Translations under genes and position numbers: made by a program
Notes under the pieces: generated by a model
The model's database searches: none
The model's input: the letters and a program-made list of their open reading frames with translations, nothing else
What the model was told of the DNA's origin: nothing
In this document: one piece after another, positions 51,445-59,973 of the stretch
Position numbering within the stretch: position 1 is the first letter of the stretch
Layout: each line of letters begins with the position of its first letter
Origin: an uncultured Lachnospiraceae bacterium
GTDB taxonomy: Bacteria; Bacillota; Clostridia; Lachnospirales; Lachnospiraceae
Length of the DNA stretch: 64,000 nt
Reading direction: 5' to 3'
NCBI GenBank assembly: GCA_910586755.1
Contig: CAJUJM010000024.1
Coordinates: 1-64,000 of the forward strand

Positions 51445-52107
51445 TCATTTTGCCCCGTCCCCCTTCTCAGCCAGGGCCGTCAGACCATCCATGTCCTGTA
51501 TTATGGTCTGGTGGCCCTGTTTGCTGATAATCCCTGCTTCTTTAAGGCGGGCCATCAGGCGGGTCACCGTTATGGTGTGAACTCCCAGATAATTGGAAAG
51601 CTCCGGATAGGAGAAGTCTTTAGGCAAAAGGCAGACTCCGTTCTGGCAGGTGGACAATTCCATAAGGGCATGGCAGAGGCTGGTAATATTATCCCCGTCC
51701 TGAAGGGCATAGGAGTGGCGCAGAGCGCTGTCATAATGGGACACCGTAACCTGAAACAGCCAGCGGTAAAAGTCCGGATGGGTATCTACATAATCCAGAA
51801 AAGTCCGGTATGGTATCTGATACAAAGTGCAGGCAGACTTGGCGGTAATGGAAAATGCATAAAAGGTCTCGTCAGAATAGCTTTTGACAAAAGCAGGAAT
51901 AAAGCCGACAAAATCTCCGGGAAAGAAATACTGGTAAATCTGCTCCCTGCCATCAGTGGAAATGCTGTGAAGGGCGCACAAGCCCTGCTCCAGACAATAA
52001 ACGTATTTATCCTTCTGGGCACGGTTGGAGAGCAAATCATGTTTTTTTACCTGGATTAGGGTTCCGAGTGAGCGGATAGCCTGGTAATAAGGAGAATTTG
52101 GCAGCAT
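51445..52107 (-). CDS. Crp/Fnr-family transcriptional regulator
   Basis: This 220-aa regulator has an N-terminal cyclic-nucleotide-binding-type beta barrel (YCLEQGLCALHSISTDGREQ, then FFPGDFVGF) and a C-terminal winged helix with YPELSNYLGVHTITVTRLMA. It lacks the Fnr Cys set and the cAMP-site Arg cannot be assigned, so the effector is unknown. It is convergent with the isomerase gene with a single base between stops. A near-perfect hairpin is embedded in its last codons, and an almost identical upstream region occurs again at 52865-52919. Confidence 0.85.
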   Translation of the reverse strand: MLPNSPYYQAIRSLGTLIQVKKHDLLSNRAQKDKYVYCLEQGLCALHSISTDGREQIYQYFFPGDFVGFIPAFVKSYSDETFYAFSITAKSACTLYQIPYRTFLDYVDTHPDFYRWLFQVTVSHYDSALRHSYALQDGDNITSLCHALMELSTCQNGVCLLPKDFSYPELSNYLGVHTITVTRLMARLKEAGIISKQGHQTIIQDMDGLTALAEKGDGAK

Positions 52108-52135
52108 AAAGGGAATTCCTTTCTCAGTGCCCCTA

Positions 52136-52190
52136 TTATACCATCCCGGTTAGTAGATGAAAAGATGAAATCATAACATTTGATGTTTTT
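52136..52190. repeat. 55-bp crp upstream region, repeated at 52865-52919
   Basis: 54 of 55 bases are identical between the two sites. It contains the imperfect palindrome atcataacatttgat, a candidate operator. It separates crp (leftward) from the toxin-antitoxin promoter (rightward) and could control both. Confidence 0.7.
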
Positions 52191-52197
52191 CATTATG

Positions 52198-52226
52198 TTG
52201 ACAACAGCCGGACTTTTGAGTATGAT
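52198..52226 (+). promoter_or_regulatory. Promoter of the toxin-antitoxin operon
   Basis: TTGACA (52198-52203) and TATGAT (52221-52226) are 17 bases apart, a near-consensus housekeeping promoter 24 bases before the antitoxin start. Confidence 0.8.
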
Positions 52227-52249
52227 ATCCTTGAATGGAGGTGTTCTGC

Positions 52250-52522
52250 ATGGAAACAACCAATTTAAACATTAGAATAGATAAAGCTATTAAAGATCAG
52301 GCGGAACAGATTTTTAATGAACTTGGCCTGAATATGACAACGGCTGTTAATATATTCCTGAGAACTACTATCCGCGAACACGGCATTCCCTTTGAGTTAA
52401 AACTGGAAGTGCCGAATGAAATAACGGCAGCAGCAATTGAAGAAGGAAGAAAGCTTATGGCTGACCCTTCTGCTCCAAGATATTCAAGCATGGAATCTCT
52501 TAAGGCGGCATTGGAAGTATGA
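52250..52522 (+). CDS. RelB/DinJ-family antitoxin
   Basis: This 90-aa protein has an N-terminal ribbon-helix-helix (NLNIRIDKAIKDQAEQIFNE, then LGLNMTTAVNIFLRT) and a flexible C-terminal part that would wrap the toxin. ATG 52250 is eight bases after GGAGGT (52236-52241). Its stop overlaps the toxin start (ATGA). RelB-type antitoxins usually repress their own promoter. Confidence 0.88.
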   Translation: METTNLNIRIDKAIKDQAEQIFNELGLNMTTAVNIFLRTTIREHGIPFELKLEVPNEITAAAIEEGRKLMADPSAPRYSSMESLKAALEV

Positions 52523-52800
52523 AATATGATGTTCAATTTACGAATCAGTTTAAAAAGGATTTGAAACTTGCAAAAAAGCAAAATAAAGATCTTGATAAAC
52601 TGTTTGAAGCAGTCAGTATTTTAGCGAATGGTGGTACGCTGGATGCAGCATACAGAGATCATGCGCTTACAGGAAACTATAAAGGTACTCGTGAATGTCA
52701 TATTGAGCCGGATTGGTTATTAATATATGAGATTTGTGGCAATGTTCTTGTTCTGATGCTTTACAGACTTGGAACACACTCAGAACTTTTTAAAAAGTAA
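52519..52800 (+). CDS. YafQ/RelE-family mRNA interferase toxin
   Basis: This 93-aa protein matches the YafQ group: RDHALTGNYKGTRECHIEPD, then WLLIYEI and LYRLGTHSELF. The conserved His of GxYKGxRECHI and the C-terminal GTHS His are the expected catalytic residues, all intact, so the toxin should be active as a ribosome-dependent ribonuclease. The small size and ATGA overlap with the antitoxin are typical. Confidence 0.88.
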   Translation: MKYDVQFTNQFKKDLKLAKKQNKDLDKLFEAVSILANGGTLDAAYRDHALTGNYKGTRECHIEPDWLLIYEICGNVLVLMLYRLGTHSELFKK

Positions 52801-52815
52801 ATAGAAAGCTGCAGG

Positions 52816-52919
52816 CCAGGGCTGTTAGACCATCTATATCCTTTATTATGGTCTGACAGCCCTGTTATACCATCCCGGTCAGTAGATGAAAAGATGAAAT
52901 CATAACATTTGATGTTTTT
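52816..52919 (-). pseudogene. Internally deleted remnant of a second crp locus
   Basis: 52816-52866 corresponds to 51471-51521 (C-terminal codons of crp; 43 of 51 bases) and runs straight into 52865-52919, which equals the crp upstream region 52136-52190 (54 of 55). Order and orientation are kept, so about 614 bases of gene body are missing. The remnant still reads QGCQTIIKDIDGLTALA on the minus strand, compared with QGHQTIIQDMDGLTALA in crp. Confidence 0.75.
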
Positions 52920-53034
52920 TTCAATTCTTAAATTCGCTATAATCTTGTCAGAATTAAGAGAACTATTCAGCTATAGGGAAATTTGTGGGGAATAGTTACG
53001 AAATTTAGTAGATTTGGGAAGTGAGGAGAAAGAT

Positions 53035-53892
53035 GTGAGAATGAGTCGGAGTTTATTCAGAATCCTGGGAATCATTGGGGGAAATGCCATATTTGCTTTT
53101 GGCCTTGTTGCATTTTCCATGCCCAATGGATTTTTAGTAGGAGGGGCTACAGGTATTGCAAGAAGCATCCAGTTCTTTTTTCATTTGGATATATCGGTGA
53201 CAGTAGCCTGTATTAACGTAATCATGTTCTTTTTAGGGTTGTGGGTTCTTGGAAAGAGGTTTGCGCTTACTACCATTATCAGCACCCTTTTATTTCCTGT
53301 GCTGCTCAACCGTCTGCTTGCCATAGAAACCCTGGGGAATCTTACAGATGACCGCCTTTTGGCCGCTGTGTTTGGCGGCGCTCTTGTGGGGCTGGGACTT
53401 GGTATTGTAATGCGGCTGGGCGGTTCTACCGGCGGTATGGATATCCCGCCGCTGATTATGCACAAAAAATTCCGAATCCCGGTAGCAGTGACCATGTACT
53501 GCCTGGATGTGTTTATCCTGCTGTCGCAGATGCTGTTTTCTGATACAGAGGAAATCCTGTACGGTATCGTGTCTGTACTGCTGACCTCCTTTGTGGTAAA
53601 TCAGGTATTGATATTCGGCGGCGGCGATGTCCAGGTGCTGATAATCAGCAGGGAATATGAGCGGATTAATGAAATTATTCAAAAAGACCTGGATCGGGGC
53701 TCTACCTATGTGCCGATCCAGACCGGTTTCCAGAAATTAGACCAGAAGGCAATTCTCTGTGTCCTTCCTAACCGGGAGATGAGCCATTTAAACCAGTATG
53801 TTCAGCAGATTGATCCCAAGGCGTTTATCATCATCAACGGAGTACGTGAGGTTCGGGGCCGGGGCTTTACCCTGGATAAACATCTGGCGTGA
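53035..53892 (+). CDS. YitT family membrane protein (DUF2179)
   Basis: This 285-aa protein has about five transmembrane helices in the first 170 residues (LGIIGGNAIFAFGLVAFSMP, then GGATGIAR and GGALVGLGLGIVMRLGGSTGG) and a C-terminal cytoplasmic DUF2179 domain. YitT proteins are common in Firmicutes; their transport role is unsettled. GTG 53035 is six bases after GAGGAG; ATG 53041 is the alternative. Confidence 0.8.
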   Translation: MRMSRSLFRILGIIGGNAIFAFGLVAFSMPNGFLVGGATGIARSIQFFFHLDISVTVACINVIMFFLGLWVLGKRFALTTIISTLLFPVLLNRLLAIETLGNLTDDRLLAAVFGGALVGLGLGIVMRLGGSTGGMDIPPLIMHKKFRIPVAVTMYCLDVFILLSQMLFSDTEEILYGIVSVLLTSFVVNQVLIFGGGDVQVLIISREYERINEIIQKDLDRGSTYVPIQTGFQKLDQKAILCVLPNREMSHLNQYVQQIDPKAFIIINGVREVRGRGFTLDKHLA

Positions 53893-53964
53893 CAGGCTTC
53901 CTTGTCGGGTATTACCTGACCTGACAGGGCGTTTGCAAACACGGGAAATTCAGGAGGGAACATT

Positions 53965-54564
53965 ATGTTTCAGGATATTCAAAACGCCATAGATAACGAA
54001 ACTACCATTTCCGAAACTTCATATACCAACGAAAGCCTGTCGGATTTAGAGGCGCGGGGGCTGGAATTTGGCAATGTAGTATTTGAAGGCTGCCGTTTTA
54101 CGGAATGTAGCTTTTTATCGGCCAGCTTTTTTCAGGTACAGTTTCTGAATTGCATCTTTGAAAGCTGCAGCTTTGTAAACGGATATTTTCGGAACTGCGC
54201 TTTTTCCGGCTGCCAGGCAGACAAATGTAATTTTGGCCAGTCCAGCTTCCGCTCTGTATCGGTAAAGGGAGGGAGCTGGTATTATGCAAACTTTGCTAAT
54301 ACCCTGTGGGAAAACAGCAGGATAGAAAACAGTGCTATGAACAGCGCTTTTTTTCCTGAAACGAAGCTGAAAAAGACCTCTTTTCACAATGTAAACCTGT
54401 CCGGTGCAGACTTTTTTAAAACACCCTTAAAGGGACAGGATCTCTCTTCCTGCATCATTGAGGGAATCCAGGTATCTGACAGTTTTTCCGAACTAAAAGG
54501 ATTAAAGATCAACCTGACCCAGGCGGCAGACGTGGCGGTGCTTTTGGGAATAAAGATTTCTTAA
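53965..54564 (+). CDS. Pentapeptide-repeat protein
   Basis: This 199-aa protein has about 20 pentapeptide repeats, A(D/N)LxX-like with many Cys and Phe at the turns (FEGCRFTECSFLSASFFQVQ, then FANTLWENSRIENSAMNSAF), forming a right-handed quadrilateral beta helix. This shape occurs in Qnr-type gyrase protectors and in unrelated scaffolds. Its Cys-rich core is unusual for Qnr. AGGAGGG precedes the ATG. Confidence 0.75.
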   Translation: MFQDIQNAIDNETTISETSYTNESLSDLEARGLEFGNVVFEGCRFTECSFLSASFFQVQFLNCIFESCSFVNGYFRNCAFSGCQADKCNFGQSSFRSVSVKGGSWYYANFANTLWENSRIENSAMNSAFFPETKLKKTSFHNVNLSGADFFKTPLKGQDLSSCIIEGIQVSDSFSELKGLKINLTQAADVAVLLGIKIS

Positions 54565-54653
54565 GGGTGTACAAAATCGCCGGAAGTTTGTGCGGTTTTG
54601 TGCATCCTTTCCTTTTAGAGGGAAAAAATTATAGCAATTCGACGATTTCCAAC

Positions 54654-54682
54654 TTGCAATTTCCTTGAAAACATGTTAAGAT
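54654..54682 (+). promoter_or_regulatory. Promoter of glpK
   Basis: TTGCAA (54654-54659) and TAAGAT (54677-54682) are 17 bases apart, 165 bases upstream of glpK. Transcription would start near 54690 and include the hairpin leader described next. Confidence 0.65.
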
Positions 54683-54713
54683 TATCCATAGATAAATGAA
54701 TAAATTGCCTTTA

Positions 54714-54775
54714 GAGATGACAGAGCAGGGTAAAAAGCTGCGGATAAGCCGCGCATGCCCTGCTTTTTCTTTCGC
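54714..54775 (+). promoter_or_regulatory. glpK leader with intrinsic terminator (possible antitermination site)
   Basis: Motif GAGA-N4-AGAG-N4-GTAAA (54714-54734) overlaps the left arm of a terminator: agcaggg (54724-54730) with ccctgct (54758-54764), an inner gcgg/ccgc stem, then a T-rich tract. A very similar motif and a terminator occur before the glpA-like gene. In Bacilli, GlpP antiterminates glp leaders in response to glycerol-3-phosphate; the same mechanism is inferred here. Confidence 0.6.
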
Positions 54776-54846
54776 TTTTGGTAAAAAATTAACAAACCTT
54801 TTAAGAAAGAAAAAGTATCCCTAAGGTAGCACAGGAGGAGAAGGAT

Positions 54847-56343
54847 ATGGGAAGATATGTCATTGCGCTGGATCAGGGAACCACCAGTTCCAGATGCATC
54901 CTGTTTGACGAACAGGGAACCATTTGCAGCGTAGCCCAGAAAGAATTCACTCAGATTTACCCACAGCCGGGCTGGGTGGAGCATAATCCTATGGAAATTT
55001 GGTCCTCGCAGCTTTCTGTGACCATGGAGGCCATGGGAAAGATTGGCGCTCACTACAGCGATATTGCCGCTATCGGCATTACCAATCAGCGTGAAACCAC
55101 CATCGTATGGGACAGAGACACCGGGGAACCGGTATATAATGCCATTGTGTGGCAGTGCCGGAGAACTGCAGACCGTATCGAGAAACTGAAAGAGGACGGC
55201 CTGGAAGAAAAGATTATACAACGCACCGGCCTCATCCCGGATGCATATTTTTCCGGAAGCAAAATCGAATGGATTCTGGATAACGTACCGGGAGCCAGGG
55301 AAAAGGCGGAAAACGGGGAGTTAATGTTTGGAACCGTAGACACCTGGCTGATTTGGAATCTGACAAAAGGCTGTATCCATGTAACAGATTATACAAATGC
55401 CGCCCGCACCATGCTCTTTGACATTCACAAAAAATGTTGGGATGACGAAATTCTGGAGTATTTCCGGATTCCCAAAAGTATGCTTCCTGATGTAAAGCCG
55501 TCCAGCTGTGTATATGGCTATACTTCGTCAGATGTAATCGGCGGTAAGATTCCCATTGCCGGGGCGGCAGGCGACCAGCAGGCAGCTTTATTCGGCCAGT
55601 GCTGCTTTGAGGAAGGGGAAGTAAAAAATACATACGGAACCGGCTGCTTCCTGCTGATGAATACAGGAACTAAGGCAGTCCGCTCCAACAATGGGCTTTT
55701 AACCACCATTGCTGCCAGCACCCAGGAGGAAACGCAGTATGCCCTGGAGGGCAGCGTGTTTGTGGCAGGCGCGGCAGTACAGTGGCTGAGAGATGAGATG
55801 CGTATGGTTCGTACCGCAGGACAGACTGAGGAATACTGTACTGCCGTGGAAGATACCGGCGGCGTTTACGTGGTTCCCGCCTTTGCAGGCCTGGGCGCTC
55901 CTTACTGGGATCAGTACGCCAGGGGAACGATTGTAGGAGTTACCCGGGGAACCAATAAAGAGCAGTTTATCCGGGCAACCGTAGAAGCCATGGCTTACCA
56001 GGTTCACGATTTGATAGAATCCATGGAGCAGGATTCGGGATTGTGTTTAAAGCAGCTTCGGGTGGACGGCGGAGCCTGCGCCAACAATTTCCTGATGCAG
56101 TTTCAGGCCGATATATTAAATTCCCAGATTGTCCGCCCCGAGTGTATTGAAACCACAGCTTTAGGAGCCGCTTATCTGGCAGGGCTGGCAGTAGGCTATT
56201 GGAAGAGCAAGGATGAAATTCGGAAAAACTGGAAGATTTCCCGATCCTTTGCCAATGCCATGGAAGCGGACCGCCGGGAAAGGCTTGTAAAGGGCTGGAA
56301 GCGGGCTGTAAAATGTGCTCTTTGCTGGTCAGAGGAAGAGTAA
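54847..56343 (+). CDS. glpK: Glycerol kinase
   Basis: This 498-aa FGGY-family kinase makes glycerol-3-phosphate. It starts with ALDQGTTSSRCILFDEQG, has WQCRRT and KIEWILDNVPG, and the second phosphate loop NTYGTGCFLLMNTG, with GLGAPYWD and DGGACANNFLMQFQ. The length matches GlpK. AGGAGGAG precedes the ATG. It is followed at 15 bases by the mgtC-like gene, so the two are cotranscribed. No glpF is in the window. Confidence 0.93.
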   Translation: MGRYVIALDQGTTSSRCILFDEQGTICSVAQKEFTQIYPQPGWVEHNPMEIWSSQLSVTMEAMGKIGAHYSDIAAIGITNQRETTIVWDRDTGEPVYNAIVWQCRRTADRIEKLKEDGLEEKIIQRTGLIPDAYFSGSKIEWILDNVPGAREKAENGELMFGTVDTWLIWNLTKGCIHVTDYTNAARTMLFDIHKKCWDDEILEYFRIPKSMLPDVKPSSCVYGYTSSDVIGGKIPIAGAAGDQQAALFGQCCFEEGEVKNTYGTGCFLLMNTGTKAVRSNNGLLTTIAASTQEETQYALEGSVFVAGAAVQWLRDEMRMVRTAGQTEEYCTAVEDTGGVYVVPAFAGLGAPYWDQYARGTIVGVTRGTNKEQFIRATVEAMAYQVHDLIESMEQDSGLCLKQLRVDGGACANNFLMQFQADILNSQIVRPECIETTALGAAYLAGLAVGYWKSKDEIRKNWKISRSFANAMEADRRERLVKGWKRAVKCALCWSEEE

Positions 56344-56358
56344 AAACAGGAGGTACGG

Positions 56359-57060
56359 ATGGAGATCACATTTGATATTTTAGGACTTAATACTGCTCAG
56401 GCCATTTTTGATCAGTCAGAGCTTCTTTTGAGAATTGTTTTGGCCTGTATTCTGGGAATCATGATTGGAAACGAGAGAAAGAACCGGAATAAATCGGCGG
56501 GTATCCGTACCCATGCACTTGTAGCCATGGGTTCTGCCCTGATGATGGTGGTATCCAAATACGGCTTTATTGATATTCTGGAGTTTGGAAAAAGCGATGG
56601 CTCCCGTATTGCAGCTCAGGTTGTCAGCGGCGTGGGATTTTTAGGAGCCGGGGTTATTTTTGTCCGCAACAATCTGGTCAGCGGACTTACCACCTCGGCA
56701 GGTATCTGGGCCACGGCAGGCGTAGGGCTGGCAGTGGGGTCCGGTCTCTATGTCATTGGCATTGCATCCGGCCTTATGATTATCCTGATGCAGGATATTA
56801 CTCACAGGATTGCACATTTTGCCGATGTAGCATCCGGCGGCATTATCCGAATGACCATAGCTCAGGAAGAAGGGGCCGTGAAAAGGATGGAGAATTTCCT
56901 GGAAAAACAAAGAGTGGAAATTTCTGCCGTTAAGGTTCACAAGAATAAAAAGGATGAAGTAAAACTGGAGTTTGAGGTAATCTATCCTCCGGGATTTGAC
57001 AAATCTGCTCTGTTTTCCAGTTTGGCAGAAGAAAAGTCGGTTATGGCAATTAGTGAATAA
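56359..57060 (+). CDS. MgtC/SapB family membrane protein
   Basis: This 233-aa protein has four or five N-terminal helices with the family sequences GNERKNRNKSAGIRTHALVA, GVGFLGAGVIF and GLTTSAGIWATAGVGLAVG, and a C-terminal cytoplasmic ACT-like domain. MgtC proteins affect magnesium and membrane homeostasis. Cotranscription with glpK might link it to phosphate-ester stress. AGGAGGT precedes the ATG. Confidence 0.82.
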   Translation: MEITFDILGLNTAQAIFDQSELLLRIVLACILGIMIGNERKNRNKSAGIRTHALVAMGSALMMVVSKYGFIDILEFGKSDGSRIAAQVVSGVGFLGAGVIFVRNNLVSGLTTSAGIWATAGVGLAVGSGLYVIGIASGLMIILMQDITHRIAHFADVASGGIIRMTIAQEEGAVKRMENFLEKQRVEISAVKVHKNKKDEVKLEFEVIYPPGFDKSALFSSLAEEKSVMAISE

Positions 57061-57098
57061 ACGGTTAAAAAAAGTTATAATAGGTTTACTGGAATTTC

Positions 57099-57128
57099 TT
57101 GACAATTGGTGTCAGATTGTGTTAGCAT
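57099..57128 (+). promoter_or_regulatory. Promoter of the glpA-like operon
   Basis: A consensus TTGACA (57099-57104) with TAGCAT (57123-57128) after 18 bases, followed by a 120-base leader. Confidence 0.6.
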
Positions 57129-57153
57129 AAAAGCAGTTTAATAAGACACCTGT

Positions 57154-57214
57154 GAGACCATAGAGTAAGGTAAACCAAACGGACAAGCCCGTTGTTTTCC
57201 CTTACTCTTTTTTA
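57154..57214 (+). promoter_or_regulatory. glpA-like leader with intrinsic terminator (possible antitermination site)
   Basis: GAGA-N4-AGAG-N4-GTAAA (57154-57174) matches the glpK leader at 16 of 21 bases. The terminator stem agagtaagg (57162-57170) with ccttactct (57200-57208) is extended inward by a caa(a)cgg/ccgttg stem and is followed by tttttt. Transcription would stop before the gene unless antitermination occurs. Confidence 0.65.
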
Positions 57215-57250
57215 GTCTAGGGGTATAAAAACGTAAATGGAGGAGAAGAA

Positions 57251-58693
57251 ATGAAGGAAATGAATTTCGATGCGGTGATTATCGGCGGCGGCGTGACCGG
57301 TTGTGCCATCGCCAGAGAGCTTTCCCGTTACGATCTGCACGCGTGTGTAGTAGAGCGGGAAGAGGATGTTTGCTCCGGCACATCCAAGGCCAACAGCGCC
57401 ATTGTCCATGCCGGACATGACGCAGCGCCAGGATCTGCAAAGGCCAAATTCAATGTGGAAGGCAACCGCATGATGGGAGAGCTTGCAGAGGATCTGGAAT
57501 TTGAGTTTAAGAGAAACGGCTCTTTGATCCTGTGCTTTGCGGAGGAAGATATGCCTGCCCTCCAGGAATTATACAACAAAGGTGTGAAAAACGGCGTGCC
57601 GGATTTAAAGATTATTACCGGCGACGAGGCAAGGGCCATGGAACCCAACGTAACGGATACTGCAGTTGCCGCCCTCTATGCGCCGACCGGCGGTATTGTA
57701 TGCCCCTTCGGTTTGACCATAGCTCTGGCTGAGAATGCCTGCGACAACGGTGTGGAATTTATTTTCAACACCAAGGTAGAAGATGTAAAGAAGGCTGGCA
57801 ATGGCTACGACATTACCACCAATAACGGCGTTATCCATACCACCTATGTTATCAATGCGGCAGGCGTTTATGCAGACGAGATTCACAACATGGTAAGCGA
57901 TAAAAAGCTTCACATTATCCCCAGAAAGGGCGATTACTGCTTACTGGATAAAGAGGCGGGAAATCATGTTGAAAAGACTATCTTCCAGCTTCCCGGCAAG
58001 CTTGGAAAGGGTATCTTAGTTACCCCCACCATCCATGGAAATCTTCTCACCGGTCCTACTGCAACCAATTTAGAGGATAAAGAAGCAACCAAGACTACTG
58101 CAGAAGAGCTGGCATTCGTTATGGAAAAGGCCAACGTAAGCGTAAAGAACGTTCCCTTCCGCCAGGTTATCACCTCATTCTCCGGCCTGCGTGCTCATGA
58201 GGAAGGCGATGATTTTGTAATCGGCGAGGCAGAGGATGCAGAGAATTTCTTTGATGCTGCCGGCATTGAGTCTCCCGGACTTTCCAGCGCACCGGCTATC
58301 GGCGTGTACATAGCAGAGCTGGTTGCAGAGAAAGCAGGCGCTGCAAAGAAGGAAAACTGGAACGGCAAGAGAAAAGGATTTGTTCGCCCCGAGCACATGA
58401 CTAAGGAAGAAAGAGCTGCTCTAATTAAAGAACATCCTGAGTACGGTTCGATAGTATGCCGCTGTGAAGGCGTCAGCGAAGGGGAGATTATGGATGCTAT
58501 CAACCGCACCTTAGGAGCTGTATCCTTAGACGGTATCAAACGCCGTGTACGTCAGGGCATGGGCCGCTGCCAGGCAGGCTTCTGCACTCCCAGAACTATG
58601 GAGATTCTGGCCAGAGAACGCGGCATGAAGATGGAAGACATTTGCAAGAACGCACCCGGTTCCAATATGTTAACCGGCAGCAAAGATAAATAA
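57251..58693 (+). CDS. glpA: FAD-dependent glycerol-3-phosphate dehydrogenase, GlpA-like, with BFD domain
   Basis: This 480-aa flavoprotein oxidises glycerol-3-phosphate to DHAP. It has the FAD loop IIGGGVTGCAIARELSRYD (9-27), a DAO-fold core and a C-terminal BFD-like [2Fe-2S] region with CRC (about 420) and GRCQAGFC. The three-gene arrangement with the next two genes corresponds to an anaerobic GlpABC-type complex, with DUF1667 in place of classical GlpC. GGAGGAG precedes the ATG. An L-2-hydroxyglutarate oxidase is a less likely alternative. Confidence 0.85.
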   Translation: MKEMNFDAVIIGGGVTGCAIARELSRYDLHACVVEREEDVCSGTSKANSAIVHAGHDAAPGSAKAKFNVEGNRMMGELAEDLEFEFKRNGSLILCFAEEDMPALQELYNKGVKNGVPDLKIITGDEARAMEPNVTDTAVAALYAPTGGIVCPFGLTIALAENACDNGVEFIFNTKVEDVKKAGNGYDITTNNGVIHTTYVINAAGVYADEIHNMVSDKKLHIIPRKGDYCLLDKEAGNHVEKTIFQLPGKLGKGILVTPTIHGNLLTGPTATNLEDKEATKTTAEELAFVMEKANVSVKNVPFRQVITSFSGLRAHEEGDDFVIGEAEDAENFFDAAGIESPGLSSAPAIGVYIAELVAEKAGAAKKENWNGKRKGFVRPEHMTKEERAALIKEHPEYGSIVCRCEGVSEGEIMDAINRTLGAVSLDGIKRRVRQGMGRCQAGFCTPRTMEILARERGMKMEDICKNAPGSNMLTGSKDK

Positions 58694-58706
58694 GGAGGGC
58701 AGCGAC

Positions 58707-59972
58707 ATGACAGCACATGATATTGTAATTATCGGCGGAGGCCCGGCGGGCCTTGCAGCAGCAGTGGCAGCAAGAAAAGCTGGTATCCAGGATATCCTGA
58801 TTTTAGAGCGTGACAACTGCCTGGGCGGTATTTTAAATCAGTGTATTCACAATGGCTTTGGCCTGCATACTTTCAAAGAAGAGCTGACCGGCCCTGAGTA
58901 CGCATCTCGGTACATTGATATGGTGGAGGAGGAGAAGATCCCCTACAAGTTAAACACCATGGTTATCGATATTAACAAGGATAAAGAGGTTACGGTAATC
59001 AACCGTGAGGACGGCTTAACCACTATTAAGGCAAAAGCCATTATTCTGGCAATGGGCTGCCGGGAGAGAGCAAGAGGCGCGTTAAATATCCCGGGTTACC
59101 GTCCTGCCGGTATTTATTCTGCCGGCACTGCACAGCGCTTAATGAACATTGAGGGCTACAGCGTAGGAAAAGAGGTTGTCATCTTAGGTTCCGGTGATAT
59201 CGGACTTATTATGGCGAGAAGAATGACCCTGGAAGGCGCTAAAGTTAAGGTAGTGGCAGAGCTGATGCCTTATTCCGGCGGTTTAAAGAGAAATATTGTA
59301 CAGTGTCTGGACGACTACGGCATCCCGCTGAAGTTAAGCCACACGGTTGTAAATATTGAGGGCAAAGAGAGAGTTACCGGTATCACTCTGGCAGAGGTTG
59401 GCCCGGATCGGAAGCCTATTCCAGGTACAGAAGAGCACTACGCCTGCGATACCCTGCTTCTGTCTGTAGGACTTCTTCCGGAGAATGAGCTTAGCAAAGG
59501 CATCGGCGTTTCCATGAGCCGCATTACCTCAGGACCGGAGGTAAACGATCAGCTGGAGACCAGCGCTGAGGGCGTATTTGCCTGCGGCAACGTACTTCAT
59601 GTACATGATCTGGTAGATTATGTATCTGAGGAGGCTACTCTGGCAGGCACCAATGCGGCAGAGTATGTAAGGGCAGGCAAAGAGAGAGAAGCAGGCCACA
59701 TGGTAGAGTTAAAGGCAGAGAACGGTGTCCGCTATACGGTTCCTCAGTCTATTGATGTAAACAACATGCAGGACAAAATTACGGTTCGTTTCCGCGTAGC
59801 CGACGTTTACAAGGATCGCTACATCAGCGTTTACTATGACGGAGTTCAGATTTCCAAGAGAAAGAAAAAGGTGCTGGCTCCCGGTGAGATGGAGCAGGTA
59901 GTCTTAAAGAAAGACAGTTTTGCCGATTACCCGGATCTTAAGAATATTGTGATTTGTACGGAGGTGGAATAA
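58707..59972 (+). CDS. NAD(P)/FAD-dependent oxidoreductase, GlpB-like partner
   Basis: This 421-aa protein has an N-terminal FAD loop (IVIIGGGPAGLAAAVAARKA) and a second Rossmann loop (VVILGSGDIGLIMARRM) for NAD, with CLGGILNQCIHNGFG between. It follows the GlpA-like gene by 13 bases and probably transfers electrons from G3P oxidation to NAD or a carrier. Confidence 0.85.
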   Translation: MTAHDIVIIGGGPAGLAAAVAARKAGIQDILILERDNCLGGILNQCIHNGFGLHTFKEELTGPEYASRYIDMVEEEKIPYKLNTMVIDINKDKEVTVINREDGLTTIKAKAIILAMGCRERARGALNIPGYRPAGIYSAGTAQRLMNIEGYSVGKEVVILGSGDIGLIMARRMTLEGAKVKVVAELMPYSGGLKRNIVQCLDDYGIPLKLSHTVVNIEGKERVTGITLAEVGPDRKPIPGTEEHYACDTLLLSVGLLPENELSKGIGVSMSRITSGPEVNDQLETSAEGVFACGNVLHVHDLVDYVSEEATLAGTNAAEYVRAGKEREAGHMVELKAENGVRYTVPQSIDVNNMQDKITVRFRVADVYKDRYISVYYDGVQISKRKKKVLAPGEMEQVVLKKDSFADYPDLKNIVICTEVE

Positions 59973-59973
59973 C

